Origin: Deltaproteobacteria bacterium
GTDB taxonomy: Bacteria > BMS3Abin14
Reading direction: 5' to 3'
Assembly (NCBI GenBank): GCA_013151915.1
Contig: JAADHJ010000001.1
Span: 1 to 50,287 of the forward strand
DNA length: 50,287 bases
The notes under the pieces were generated by a model. It was not told where the DNA came from. It saw only the letters and a list, made by a program, of their open reading frames with translations, and made no database searches. This document shows, piece by piece, positions 27,080 through 35,612 of this stretch (positions are counted from its first letter, which is position 1; each line of letters begins with the position of its first letter). The position numbers and the translations under genes were made by a program.

Positions 27080-28447
27080 ATGTCTAATAAAAGAGAGCTT
27101 TTTGGCACTGATGGAGTGAGAGGAGAGGCCAACCGATTTCCTGTTGTGCCTGAAATTGCCCTTAAACTGGGTATGGCCGCAGGGGTTTTTTTCCAAAACC
27201 AGAAGGTCAAACCGAGGATTATTATCGGAAAGGATACCAGGCTTTCCGGCTATATGCTCGAATCGGCCCTGATGTCCGGCATATGTTCCATGGGAACGGA
27301 CGTTTACCTGGTCGGTCCTTTGCCTACCCCCGCCATCGCCTTTATTACCCGTTCCATGCGGGCCGATGCAGGGATCGTGATTTCCGCATCCCACAATCCC
27401 TTTCAGGACAACGGGATAAAATTTTTCGGGCGTGACGGTATGAAGCTTCCCGATGCCGATGAGGCGCAAATAGAACAGCTCATGGATCGTGAAGACCTCC
27501 CCAGACCGACCCATTCTCACGTCGGACGGGCCTTCCGTTTAGACGATGCAGAGGGACGCTACATCGTTTTCGCCAAGTCCAGCATACCTAAGGATATGAC
27601 CTTTGACGGTATTAAAATTGTCGTGGACTGCTCCCACGGAGCCGCCTACAAAGTGGCCCCCGCCATCTTTTCCGAGCTTGGAGCCGACGTCATTACCATT
27701 GGCGACGATCCGGACGGCATGAACATAAACTCCGGATGTGGTTCAACCAATCCGGAGGTGATGGCCGGCAAGGTTGTCGAAACCGGGGCCGATCTGGGCC
27801 TGGCATTGGACGGTGACGGGGACAGGGCGATTCTGGCCGATTCCAGTGGTGAGATCGTCGACGGTGATGACGTCCTCTTTATTTGCGCCTCCCGGATGGA
27901 CGAGGGTAAACTTCTTTCGGGCCATACCATGGTTGGAACTGTAATGACAAACATGGGCCTTGAGATCAGCATGAACAGCAGGGGCATCAAGGTCATCCGA
28001 GCTCCGGTTGGAGACCGCTATGTTCTCGAGGAGATGATTCGCGCCGGCGCTGTTGTCGGGGGAGAACCCTCCGGACATATAATTTTCCTCGACCATACCA
28101 CCACGGGTGATGGGATAATCACCGCTCTTCAGGTTCTCAAAGTCATGGTGAAAACCGGCCTGACCCTCAGTGAGTTGAGAAGCGGATGGGTGCGATATCC
28201 CCAGGTCATGAGAAACCTCAAGGTTAAGAGTAAACCACCTCTTGAGGACCAGGCGTGGTATCGGCAGATCATCCTGGAGGCAAGAGAGGCCATGGGGGAG
28301 GGGCACCTCCTCAGCCTGAGGTATTCCGGAACCGAACCTCTCCTCCGTGTGACCGTATCGTGCGCTTCGGGACGGTTGGCCGAAGAGGTTTCCGAGCGGA
28401 TATGTGATGAGCTGTCCGGGCGCCTGGGGTGTGGAAATCCGGAATAA
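27080..28447 (+). CDS. glmM: Phosphoglucosamine mutase
   Basis: 455 residues, normal length. It converts glucosamine-6-phosphate to glucosamine-1-phosphate for UDP-GlcNAc, peptidoglycan and LPS. The phosphoserine loop is ISASHNPFQDNGIKFF, with the catalytic serine at about 104. The Mg2+ loop is LALDGDGDRA, and the C-terminal phosphate-binding motif is RYSGTEPLLRV. The N-terminal LFGTDGVRG is typical of GlmM rather than of phosphoglucomutase. It lies 62 bases downstream of cdaR on the same strand. Confidence 0.96.
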   Translation: MSNKRELFGTDGVRGEANRFPVVPEIALKLGMAAGVFFQNQKVKPRIIIGKDTRLSGYMLESALMSGICSMGTDVYLVGPLPTPAIAFITRSMRADAGIVISASHNPFQDNGIKFFGRDGMKLPDADEAQIEQLMDREDLPRPTHSHVGRAFRLDDAEGRYIVFAKSSIPKDMTFDGIKIVVDCSHGAAYKVAPAIFSELGADVITIGDDPDGMNINSGCGSTNPEVMAGKVVETGADLGLALDGDGDRAILADSSGEIVDGDDVLFICASRMDEGKLLSGHTMVGTVMTNMGLEISMNSRGIKVIRAPVGDRYVLEEMIRAGAVVGGEPSGHIIFLDHTTTGDGIITALQVLKVMVKTGLTLSELRSGWVRYPQVMRNLKVKSKPPLEDQAWYRQIILEAREAMGEGHLLSLRYSGTEPLLRVTVSCASGRLAEEVSERICDELSGRLGCGNPE

Positions 28448-28469
28448 GAGACTTTTTACGAGGTTGTCA

Positions 28470-28508
28470 ATGGGAAAACCCAGAAGAAAGAGGGTGACGG
28501 AATTATGA
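28470..28508 (+). CDS. Possible 12-codon leader frame coupled to pdxJ
   Basis: An ATG eight bases after an ACGAGG ribosome binding site opens a 12-codon frame (MGKPRRKRVTEL). Its stop TGA (28506-28508) overlaps the pdxJ start ATG (28505-28507). It could serve translational coupling. It is too short for statistical support. Confidence 0.25.
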   Translation: MGKPRRKRVTEL

Positions 28509-29251
28509 TGGGCGGAACCGCTGAAGGATACGTAAGACTGGGGGTCAATGTTGACCACGTAGCCACAGTCAGGCAGGCTCGGGGAATCCAGGTGCCCGAT
28601 CCGGTGGAAGCGGCTGTCCTGGCCGAATTGGCCGGGTGCGACGGGATTACGGTGCACCTGAGGGAGGACCGGAGGCACATTCAGGACCGGGACCTGTTTA
28701 TCCTGAGGAAGACGGTAAAAACCAGACTCAATCTCGAGATGGCAGCCACATCGGACCTGGTGAAGACCGCCTTGGAGGTAAAACCGGATTCCGCCACCCT
28801 GGTTCCGGAGCGCAGGGAGGAGCTGACGACGGAGGGGGGCCTGGAAGTGGGTATGAACGTCGACTTCCTCAAAAAAACCGTTCGTCTCCTCCAGGATGCC
28901 GAGATACGGGTGAGTCTTTTTGTGAATCCCGACATTGACCAGATCAAGGCATGTCACAGAATAGGTGCAGACGCTGTGGAGATCCACACGGGAAAATATA
29001 CCGATGCCAAATCCCCTGAGGATGCTGAGACCGAATTTCAGCGAATCCTTAACGCGGCCAAGGTCGCCAGCAAGCTGAGGATGGAGGTCGTGGCGGGACA
29101 CGGGCTTGATTACAGGAATGTTCGAAGGATCGTTGGTATTCCAGAGGTTATCGAGGTGAACATCGGCCACAGTATAGTAGCCAAGGCCATTATGGTCGGG
29201 ATTGAGAGGGCCGTCCGTGAGATGAAGACGGTGATAGGAGGGGCATCATGA
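28505..29251 (+). CDS. pdxJ: Pyridoxine 5'-phosphate synthase
   Basis: 248 residues. PdxJ closes the pyridoxine ring from 1-deoxyxylulose-5-phosphate and 3-amino-2-oxopropyl phosphate in the DXP-dependent vitamin B6 pathway. Family motifs are RLGVNVDHVATVRQARG at 11-27, GCDGITVHLREDRRHI near 48-63 and VVAGHGLDYRNV near 200-211. The start is one of two adjacent ATG codons (28505 or 28508), with GAGGG about ten bases upstream. The stop overlaps acpS by ATGA. Confidence 0.96.
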   Translation: MMGGTAEGYVRLGVNVDHVATVRQARGIQVPDPVEAAVLAELAGCDGITVHLREDRRHIQDRDLFILRKTVKTRLNLEMAATSDLVKTALEVKPDSATLVPERREELTTEGGLEVGMNVDFLKKTVRLLQDAEIRVSLFVNPDIDQIKACHRIGADAVEIHTGKYTDAKSPEDAETEFQRILNAAKVASKLRMEVVAGHGLDYRNVRRIVGIPEVIEVNIGHSIVAKAIMVGIERAVREMKTVIGGAS

Positions 29252-29625
29252 TTGTTGGCGTGGGGCTGGATAATGTGCAGACCAAACGTATGCAGGAAGT
29301 GCTCCTTAAGTGGGCCGACAGGGTGGAGAACCGCATATTTACGGAGGAGGAGTTAGCCTATTCCAGGACCAAGGGGGAGCCGCATTTCCACCTGGCGGCA
29401 CGGTTCGCCGCCAAGGAGGCCTTTTTCAAAGCGCTGGGCAAAGGATTGAGCGAGGGCATGTCCTGGACAAATGTTAATGTCCTGAACGATGAACTGGGAA
29501 AACCGTATATTACCCTCCGCGGACGGGCCAGGGAACTGGCGGATTCCATGGAGGTGAAAATTACACACCTGAGCCTGACGCATACCGACGAATCCGCCAT
29601 AGCGGTTGTCATTTTGGAGAAGTGA
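29248..29625 (+). CDS. acpS: Holo-[acyl-carrier-protein] synthase
   Basis: 125 residues. AcpS moves 4'-phosphopantetheine from CoA to the serine of apo-ACP. The metal-binding aspartate is in VGVGLDNV at the N-terminus and the second motif is ARFAAKEAFFKALG at about 51-64. The usual family start reads GIGIDIVEI; here it is GVGLDNVQTKRM, which keeps the aspartate. It overlaps the pdxJ stop by four bases (ATGA), the pdxJ-acpS pairing seen in many proteobacteria. Confidence 0.94.
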   Translation: MIVGVGLDNVQTKRMQEVLLKWADRVENRIFTEEELAYSRTKGEPHFHLAARFAAKEAFFKALGKGLSEGMSWTNVNVLNDELGKPYITLRGRARELADSMEVKITHLSLTHTDESAIAVVILEK

Positions 29626-29626
29626 T

Positions 29627-31180
29627 TTGAAGCTGGTCACCCCTGCGCAGATGAGGGAGATCGACTCCAGGGCCATACGGGAGCTCGGGATTCCATCCAT
29701 GGTTCTTATGGAAAATGCGGGTCTTTCTCTTGTTGAAGAGGTTGAGAAACGCCTTTCCGAAGGACCCGGGAAGATATCGGTTATCTGCGGGCCCGGGAAC
29801 AATGGAGGCGATGGCATGGTGGCTGCCAGGCACCTCGCTGACCGGGGGCACGAAGTGCTGGTGTTTCTGGCCGCGCGAAAGAGTTCCTTCCGTGGGGATG
29901 CGAGGGCCCAACTTCGCATTCTAAGGAAGCTGGGCATACCTGTCCGGGTAGTCGGTTCTCCCGCCGACGTGGAAATGGAGCGAAGGCGCCTGGAGAATTC
30001 CGACGTCGTCATCGACGCGCTTTTTGGTACGGGCCTCCACAGGGAGATCGATGGGCTGCCGGCGGAATCGGTCAGGGCCATAAACGCCTGTCCGGGCATT
30101 GTTATCTCCGCAGACATCCCCTCCGGTATCAACGGTAAAACCGGTTTTCCCATGGGTGAGGCTGTGACGGCTGACGTGACGGTGACTTTTGCCTACCCTA
30201 AACTGGGGCTCGTTCAATATCCTGGAGCTCATTTCGCCGGAGAAATCGTTGTTGCCGATATCGGCATCCCCCGGGCCGCGGAAATCGGAACGGAGTTTCC
30301 CGGGAAAATTTCGGGGCCCGAAACGGTCACTTCCGGCTTTTCCCGGCGATGGGAGGATTCCCATAAGGGTACCTTCGGACACCTTCTGGTCTGTTCCGGG
30401 TCCATAGGGAAAACCGGCGCCGGAATCCTTGCGGCAAAGGCCGCTCTTGGCTCCGGGGCGGGTCTGGTGACCCTCGCTCTGCCCGTGTCTGCGGTTTGGG
30501 CGGTGGATGCCGCAGTTCCGGAGGTTATGACGGCCCCGATTCCTGAAACCAGCGATGGAACCCTCTCCGCCAACGGGAAGAATGCCTTGAAACAGCTTAT
30601 CGGGGAGAGGGACGCCATGGCCATCGGACCGGGACTCACAGTGCAGGCAGAGACCGCGGCCCTGGTGAGGGATGTTCTCTCCTGGGACGGATTTCCCGTC
30701 GTGGTTGATGCCGATGCCCTGAACGCCCTGAGCGGAAATCCGGAATATCTGCGCAAAAGGAGAGGGGAAACGGTTCTGACACCCCATCCAGGGGAGATGG
30801 CCCGGCTGCTTGACTCAAGCACATCCATGGTCCAGGGGGATCGGGTGGGGGCAGCCCTCTCCTGCTCCAGCAGGTCCGATTGCGTTGTCGTTCTTAAGGG
30901 TGCCGGGACGGTTGTGGCCGCCCCGGATGGTAGATTTTTCATTAATCCCACAGGAAATCCAGGCATGGCGACAGCGGGCGCCGGTGATGTTCTGACCGGG
31001 ATGATCGGTGCTCTCCTGGCCCGGGGCGAGGATGCCCTTACAAGCGCTCTGGCTTCCGTTTATCTTCACGGGGTTGCCGGCGACCTGGCCGCTGAAGCGT
31101 TAACCCAGCACAGCCTGACGGCCGTCAGCATCCTTGACAACATCGGCCCGGCGTTGAGAAGCGAGGATGTGGATGGGTGA
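29627..31180 (+). CDS. nnrDE: Bifunctional NAD(P)HX epimerase / ADP-dependent NAD(P)HX dehydratase
   Basis: 517 residues from TTG at 29627, eight bases after GGAGAAG. An earlier in-frame TTG at 29606 lies inside acpS and lacks such a site. The N-terminal YjeF_N epimerase domain (1-215) has MREIDSRAIRELGIPS and GPGNNGGDGMVAARHL. The C-terminal ribokinase-like dehydratase domain (about 235-515) has GHLLVCSGS and GAGDVLTGMIGALLA, the latter near the nucleotide site. The protein repairs hydrated NAD(P)H. Fusion of both domains is common in bacteria. Confidence 0.94.
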   Translation: MKLVTPAQMREIDSRAIRELGIPSMVLMENAGLSLVEEVEKRLSEGPGKISVICGPGNNGGDGMVAARHLADRGHEVLVFLAARKSSFRGDARAQLRILRKLGIPVRVVGSPADVEMERRRLENSDVVIDALFGTGLHREIDGLPAESVRAINACPGIVISADIPSGINGKTGFPMGEAVTADVTVTFAYPKLGLVQYPGAHFAGEIVVADIGIPRAAEIGTEFPGKISGPETVTSGFSRRWEDSHKGTFGHLLVCSGSIGKTGAGILAAKAALGSGAGLVTLALPVSAVWAVDAAVPEVMTAPIPETSDGTLSANGKNALKQLIGERDAMAIGPGLTVQAETAALVRDVLSWDGFPVVVDADALNALSGNPEYLRKRRGETVLTPHPGEMARLLDSSTSMVQGDRVGAALSCSSRSDCVVVLKGAGTVVAAPDGRFFINPTGNPGMATAGAGDVLTGMIGALLARGEDALTSALASVYLHGVAGDLAAEALTQHSLTAVSILDNIGPALRSEDVDG

Positions 31181-31201
31181 TCTAGCCATATGGAGTTGCC
31201 G

Positions 31202-31657
31202 ATGTTAAAAGCGTCACAGATGATGAAAAAAACGTTCCTGACCGTTTCTCCCGATATGGGGGTTGAGGAACTCGCGCGGCTCTTTTCAAGGCGGCATATT
31301 ACCGGGGCGGTCGTGGTGGACAAGAAGGGTAAACTTCTTGGGGTAGTGACCGGAAGCGACCTCATCGCCAAAGAGAAGAACCTTCACCTGCCCACGGTCG
31401 TCTCGCTCTTCGATGCGGTGATCTACCTGGAGAGTTCCGAGCATTTCAAGGAAGAACTTCATCGGATGCTCGCCAGCAAGGTCGATGATATCTATACCAG
31501 GAACCCGGTTACCATCAAACCCGACACCACCCTGCCTGACATCGCCACCCTCATGACCGAGGATGGTATCCATTTTCTGCCCGTTATGGAGAACGGTCAC
31601 GCCACCGGTATTGTTGGAAAACGGGAAATTATCAAAGCTCTAGCTTCAACCGGTTGA
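31202..31657 (+). CDS. CBS-domain pair protein
   Basis: About 151 residues made of two CBS motifs: the first near 1-60 (MMKKTFLTVSPDMGVEELA to KLLGVVTGSDLI), the second near 95-150 (IYTRNPVTIKPDTTLPDIA to GIVGKREIIKAL). CBS pairs (Bateman modules) bind adenine nucleotides and regulate a partner. No catalytic domain is attached, so the partner is unknown. An ATG at 31190 is in frame, but the one at 31202 has GGAG at six-base spacing and is preferred. The stop codon TGA is the first three bases of a dispersed hairpin element (31655). Confidence 0.85.
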   Translation: MLKASQMMKKTFLTVSPDMGVEELARLFSRRHITGAVVVDKKGKLLGVVTGSDLIAKEKNLHLPTVVSLFDAVIYLESSEHFKEELHRMLASKVDDIYTRNPVTIKPDTTLPDIATLMTEDGIHFLPVMENGHATGIVGKREIIKALASTG

Positions 31658-31870
31658 TGACTTCGTAAGAAGTCATCAACTCAGCGAAAATCAGCGTGCA
31701 TCAGCGGCCAATAAGCCTTAAAAATTCCTTTACCGCAGATGAACGCGGATAATATTTAACCACTGCGCCCATTAAGGGGCGCCCAAATCGAAGATTTGTG
31801 AGGAAAGTGGAAATGACATTTTTCGCTTTCCGTGGAGTAAAAAGCCATAAATGGACTTTTTACGACCCTG
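31655..31870 (+). repeat. Family A hairpin element split by a second repeat
   Basis: The element begins at the CBS-gene stop with TGATGACTTC-GTAA-GAAGTCATCA (31655-31678, perfect 10-base stem). After TCATCAAC it is interrupted by 84 bases (31681-31764) of the TCAGCGTGCATCAGCGG / ACCGCAGATGAACGCGG repeat seen at 12106-12252 and 36582-36700. It then resumes with GCGCCC-ATTAAG-GGGCGC (31765-31782), CAAATC-GAA-GATTTG, the CTTTCCGTGGA word and the hairpin GTAAAAAGCCA/TGGACTTTTTAC (31837-31863). The tsaE start follows eight bases after the end of the element (31870). Confidence 0.8.
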
Positions 31871-31877
31871 CCAGAGG

Positions 31878-32366
31878 ATGAACGAGTCTGAGTCTCTTTG
31901 CATCACCGGGCCCGAGGAGATGCTGGTCCTGGGGATGACCGTTGGAAAGCATGTATTCGATGGCGCCGTCATTGGCCTCTCGGGGCCTATGGGTGTGGGG
32001 AAGACGACCCTTGTACGAGGTGTAGCGGAGGGTATGGGGATCACCGAGGGACATTCTGTTTCCAGCCCGACATTCACCATCCTGCAAAGCTATCCATGCC
32101 GTGAGTTGACCCTGTACCATCTTGACCTCTACCGGATTTCGGGAAGAGAGGACCTCGATTCCACCGGCTACCGGGATGTCTTCGGCGGCAGCGGAGTCAT
32201 CGTCATCGAATGGGTTGAACGGGAGCCGGACTCCATGACCCCCGAGAACCTGATAATTGAGATGGAATATGAAGAGATCGGCAGGAAGGTTGTTTTTTCC
32301 CCGAAAGGAGACGCATACAGATCACTGGCGTCCTCGGTTATTGACGAGTATCTCATACTTCATTGA
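31878..32366 (+). CDS. tsaE: tRNA threonylcarbamoyladenosine biosynthesis ATPase TsaE
   Basis: 162 residues. TsaE is the ATPase that works with TsaB, TsaD and TsaC in making t6A37 of ANN-decoding tRNAs. Walker A is GPMGVGKTT near 36-44, followed by SSPTFTILQSY and LYHLDLYRI, the family's conserved segments, and VIVIEWVERE. The frame is open upstream to 31851, but that part lies in the repeat element, so the ATG at 31878 is preferred despite a weak ribosome binding site (AGAGG directly adjacent). Confidence 0.93.
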   Translation: MNESESLCITGPEEMLVLGMTVGKHVFDGAVIGLSGPMGVGKTTLVRGVAEGMGITEGHSVSSPTFTILQSYPCRELTLYHLDLYRISGREDLDSTGYRDVFGGSGVIVIEWVEREPDSMTPENLIIEMEYEEIGRKVVFSPKGDAYRSLASSVIDEYLILH

Positions 32367-32435
32367 CACCTCCCGGGCCTGGTGATAAGAAAATGTCCTT
32401 CTTTGGTATGGATCAGCTCACGGAAAGGATTCCCA

Positions 32436-33605
32436 ATGGAAGAGTTCTACCGAATAAAAAGACTGCCGCCCTACGTTTTCAACATTGTCAACGAGCACAA
32501 ATACAAGGCCCGGGTCAGGGGTGATGATATCGTTGATTTCGGCATGGGCAACCCCGATCTTCCTACGCCTCCCCATATCGTTGAAAAGATGCTTTCGGCC
32601 GTAAAGGACCCACGGAATCACCGATATTCCGTCTCCCGAGGGATATATAAACTTCGATCCGCAATGGCCGACTGGTACGACAGAAGGTACAGCGTGAACC
32701 TGGACCCTGATACCGAGGTAGTTGCCACCATCGGTTCCAAGGAGGGTATTTCACACCTGATCCTCGCTATGGTAGCGCCCGGAGACACCGTGATTGTCCC
32801 GGATCCATGCTATCCAATCCATTTTTACAGCGCGGTCATCGCCAACGCCGACGTCAAAAGCGTCCCCAGTCTTGGCAATGAGGATGACTTCCTCGCGGGA
32901 GTGGAAGAAACGATCAAGGGTACATGGCCGAGACCGAAGATCCTCATGCTCAACTATCCCAATAACCCCACGACCTATACGGTCCAGCTTTCCTTTTTCG
33001 AAAGGGTAGTTGAATTGGCCAGGGAGTATGAACTGTTCGTGATCCATGATCTGGCCTACTCGGATATCGTCTTTGATGGCTACAGAGCTCCCAGCCTGCT
33101 TCAGGTGCCGGGTGCAAAGGATATCGGCGTCGAGATATTCACACTTTCGAAGAGCTACAATATGCCGGGGTGGCGTGTGGGGTTCGTTGTGGGAAACCCG
33201 AGGCTTGTAGGGGCCCTGGTCCGCATAAAGAGTTATCTGGACTATGGGATGTTTCAACCTATCCAGATAGCTTCCATAATAGCCCTGAACGGTCCCGAGG
33301 AGTGCGTCAAGGAGACGGTTGAAATTTACCGGCACCGCCGTGATGTCCTCGTTGAGGGGTTGAATCGGATCGGGTGGGAGGTGGAAAAACCTAAGGCGAC
33401 GATGTTCGTATGGGCCCCCATCCCCGAAAAATTTCGTGAGATGGGAAGCCTTGAATTTTCACTCATGGCCATGAAAAAAACCAAGGTGGCTGTATCTCCC
33501 GGGATCGGTTTCGGTGCCGGGGGTGATGGTCATGTACGGTTCGCTCTTGTGGAGAACGAACACAGGACGAGACAGGCTGTTCGCGGGCTGCGTGCGCTGT
33601 TCTAA
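32436..33605 (+). CDS. alaC: Alanine transaminase AlaC-type, PLP-dependent
   Basis: 389 residues of class I/II aminotransferase. The N-terminal [14 protein letters not shown], the [18 protein letters not shown] segment and the [20 protein letters not shown] and [20 protein letters not shown] stretches closely match E. coli AlaC, which makes alanine from pyruvate and glutamate. The PLP lysine is in [12 protein letters not shown]. Related LL-diaminopimelate aminotransferases share the fold but not this close a match. The ATG at 32436 has AAAGGA seven bases upstream; 18 upstream in-frame residues are disregarded. asd follows 51 bases later. Confidence 0.9.
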   Translation: MEEFYRIKRLPPYVFNIVNEHKYKARVRGDDIVDFGMGNPDLPTPPHIVEKMLSAVKDPRNHRYSVSRGIYKLRSAMADWYDRRYSVNLDPDTEVVATIGSKEGISHLILAMVAPGDTVIVPDPCYPIHFYSAVIANADVKSVPSLGNEDDFLAGVEETIKGTWPRPKILMLNYPNNPTTYTVQLSFFERVVELAREYELFVIHDLAYSDIVFDGYRAPSLLQVPGAKDIGVEIFTLSKSYNMPGWRVGFVVGNPRLVGALVRIKSYLDYGMFQPIQIASIIALNGPEECVKETVEIYRHRRDVLVEGLNRIGWEVEKPKATMFVWAPIPEKFREMGSLEFSLMAMKKTKVAVSPGIGFGAGGDGHVRFALVENEHRTRQAVRGLRALF

Positions 33606-33656
33606 ACATAAGTAGAGAACATGGGACTCCGGTCCCTGGAACGAGGGGAAGTTCAG

Positions 33657-34679
33657 ATGGGCAAAAAAAATTTTTCGGTGGCTGTCGCCGGCGCTACCGG
33701 CGCCGTGGGAGAACTGATGATTAAAGTCCTCCAGGAGAGGAACTTTCCGGTCAGGGAGATCCGTTACCTCGCTTCGTCCCGTTCCAAAGGAAAAATCCTC
33801 AAGTGGAGGGGTGAAGATGTGTCCGTCAGGGAACTGACGAAAGACTCATTTTCCGGGGTTGATATCGCACTGTTTTCCGCCGGTGGTGAAAGAAGCCGGG
33901 AATTTGCCCCGGCGGCGGTGGAGGCCGGGGCGGTGGTCGTGGATAACTCGTCGGCGTTCCGAATGGACAGGGATGTGCCCCTGGTCGTCCCCGAGGTCAA
34001 TCCCGGGGACGCAGGACAGTTTGCAAAGAAAGGGATTGTGGCCAACCCGAACTGTACTACCATTATCATGGTAGTGGCGCTCAAGCCCCTTTACGACTAC
34101 AGTCGGATCAAAAGGGTTATCGTCTCAAGCTACCAATCAGCAAGCGGCGCCGGAGCCAAGGGCATCGAGGACCTGAAAAAACAGACGAGGGACTGGAGTA
34201 ACGGTAACCCACTGGAGGTCCAGGCATTTGCTCATCCGCTGCTCTTTAACGTGATCCCGCACATAGATTCCTTCCTTGAAAATGGCTATACCAGGGAAGA
34301 GATGAAGATGCACAACGAGACCCGCAAGATGTTCCATGACGATGAGATCCAGGTTACCGCAACCTGTGTCAGAGTGCCGGTTCTGACTGCCCATTCCGAG
34401 GCTGTGAACATAGAGACCGAAAACGAGATCACACCGGAAAAGGCCAGGGAAATTCTGTCGGCCGCTCCCGGGGTTGAAGTGCTCGACGACCCGGCGGGAA
34501 ATAAATATCCGATGCCCATCTATAGCGCCGGCGGTGACGTCTGCTACGTGGGAAGGATCAGAAAGGATTATTCCACAGGGAACGGCCTGGCATTCTGGGT
34601 TTCGGGCGACCAGCTTCGGAAGGGCGCTGCGACCAACGCCGTCCAGATTGCGGAGATCCTTGCCGAGAAGTACCTCTAG
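33657..34679 (+). CDS. asd: Aspartate-semialdehyde dehydrogenase
   Basis: 340 residues. Asd reduces aspartyl phosphate with NADPH, the branch point to lysine/diaminopimelate, methionine and threonine. The N-terminal NADP motif is AVAGATGAVGELMIKVL. The catalytic cysteine is in ANPNCTTIIMVVAL near 129, and the SYQSASGAGAKGIEDL segment follows. The ATG at 33657 has GAGGGG eight bases upstream, so 12 earlier in-frame residues are dropped. Length and motifs match the long-chain bacterial form. A hairpin element follows the stop, then ecfT and truA. Confidence 0.96.
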   Translation: MGKKNFSVAVAGATGAVGELMIKVLQERNFPVREIRYLASSRSKGKILKWRGEDVSVRELTKDSFSGVDIALFSAGGERSREFAPAAVEAGAVVVDNSSAFRMDRDVPLVVPEVNPGDAGQFAKKGIVANPNCTTIIMVVALKPLYDYSRIKRVIVSSYQSASGAGAKGIEDLKKQTRDWSNGNPLEVQAFAHPLLFNVIPHIDSFLENGYTREEMKMHNETRKMFHDDEIQVTATCVRVPVLTAHSEAVNIETENEITPEKAREILSAAPGVEVLDDPAGNKYPMPIYSAGGDVCYVGRIRKDYSTGNGLAFWVSGDQLRKGAATNAVQIAEILAEKYL

Positions 34680-34710
34680 GAGCCTGGTGGAGAACCCTGC
34701 CGGACTCCTA

Positions 34711-34780
34711 ACGCGCCCAGTGAAAATGACACTTTTCGCTTTCCGTGGAGTAAAAAGCCACGGATGGACTTTTTACGACC
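34711..34780 (+). repeat. Family A hairpin element, copy lacking the first hairpin
   Basis: Matches the copy at 35610-35702 from ACGCGCCCAGTGAAAATGAC to TTTTTACGA with very few changes. It keeps the terminal hairpin GTAAAAAGCCA/TGGACTTTTTAC (34750-34776) but not the TGATGACTT hairpin. It lies between asd and ecfT, and the T-run could help end transcription. Confidence 0.75.
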
Positions 34781-34802
34781 ATATCTAAAGTGGCCATAAA
34801 AA

Positions 34803-35612
34803 ATGCGCTGGTTTCAGGACATCACTCTGGGCAACTATTATCCTGCCGAATCGGTCGTGCACCGCCTTGACCCGCGTCTGAAAATGACCTCCATGGCCTT
34901 GTTGATGGGTATGACCTTCGCCGTCAGCAATCCGTGGGCTGTTTTGTTGCAATCATTCGCGCTTCTTGCGGCTGTATGGCTGTCCCGAATCCCCATGACC
35001 TATTTCCTGAGGAGCCTGAGGTTCTTTGTCTGGCTCTTTTTCTTCACGGCGGTTCTCCACCTGTTCTTCACCCCCGGAGAGCCCATTCCCGGCAGCCCTT
35101 TTCTGGGATTTATCCGGATCACACACGAGGGGATAGCTGAAGGCGGGCTCATATCATGGAGGCTTATTACGGTTATCGCCCTCTCTTCCCTCCTGACCGC
35201 CACCACTACCCCCCTTGAGATAACCAGGGGTATGGAATCCATCCTGTCACCGCTGGAGAAGCTGCGTTTCCCCGTTCAGGATTTCTCCCTCATGATGATG
35301 ATGGCCATCAGGTTTATTCCCGTGCTTTCGGATGAAACCCAGAAGATCTGGAAAGCGCAGAAATCCAGAGGGGCCGATCTGGGACACGGAGGGATAAAGA
35401 GAAGGGCCAACGCTCTTGTCTCCATCCTGTTGCCGGTTTTCGTCGGCCTCTTCAGACGAGCAGATGACCTGGCAAAGGCCCTGGAGGCGAGGGGATATGT
35501 GCCGGGGGGGCGCAGGACAAGCATGAAGCAGCTTCTCTGGACCGGCAGGGAGAGCCTGGCCCTTATCGTAATCCTTATCTGGGCATCGGCGATTCTGACC
35601 CTCCAGTTTTGA
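34803..35612 (+). CDS. ecfT: Energy-coupling factor transporter transmembrane protein EcfT
   Basis: 269 residues of the CbiQ/EcfT family, the scaffold subunit of ECF vitamin/metal importers. It has HRLDPRLKM at the N-terminus, hydrophobic segments at about 28-45, 70-85, 110-130 and 245-265, and the two Ala-Arg-Gly coupling-helix motifs AQKSRGADLG and ALEARGYVPG that bind the ATPases. No EcfA ATPase or substrate-binding S component is encoded nearby, so it must pair with subunits made elsewhere. Its place between asd and truA matches my recollection of deltaproteobacterial genomes. The TGA stop (35610-35612) is the first codon of a repeat element. Confidence 0.88.
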   Translation: MRWFQDITLGNYYPAESVVHRLDPRLKMTSMALLMGMTFAVSNPWAVLLQSFALLAAVWLSRIPMTYFLRSLRFFVWLFFFTAVLHLFFTPGEPIPGSPFLGFIRITHEGIAEGGLISWRLITVIALSSLLTATTTPLEITRGMESILSPLEKLRFPVQDFSLMMMMAIRFIPVLSDETQKIWKAQKSRGADLGHGGIKRRANALVSILLPVFVGLFRRADDLAKALEARGYVPGGRRTSMKQLLWTGRESLALIVILIWASAILTLQF

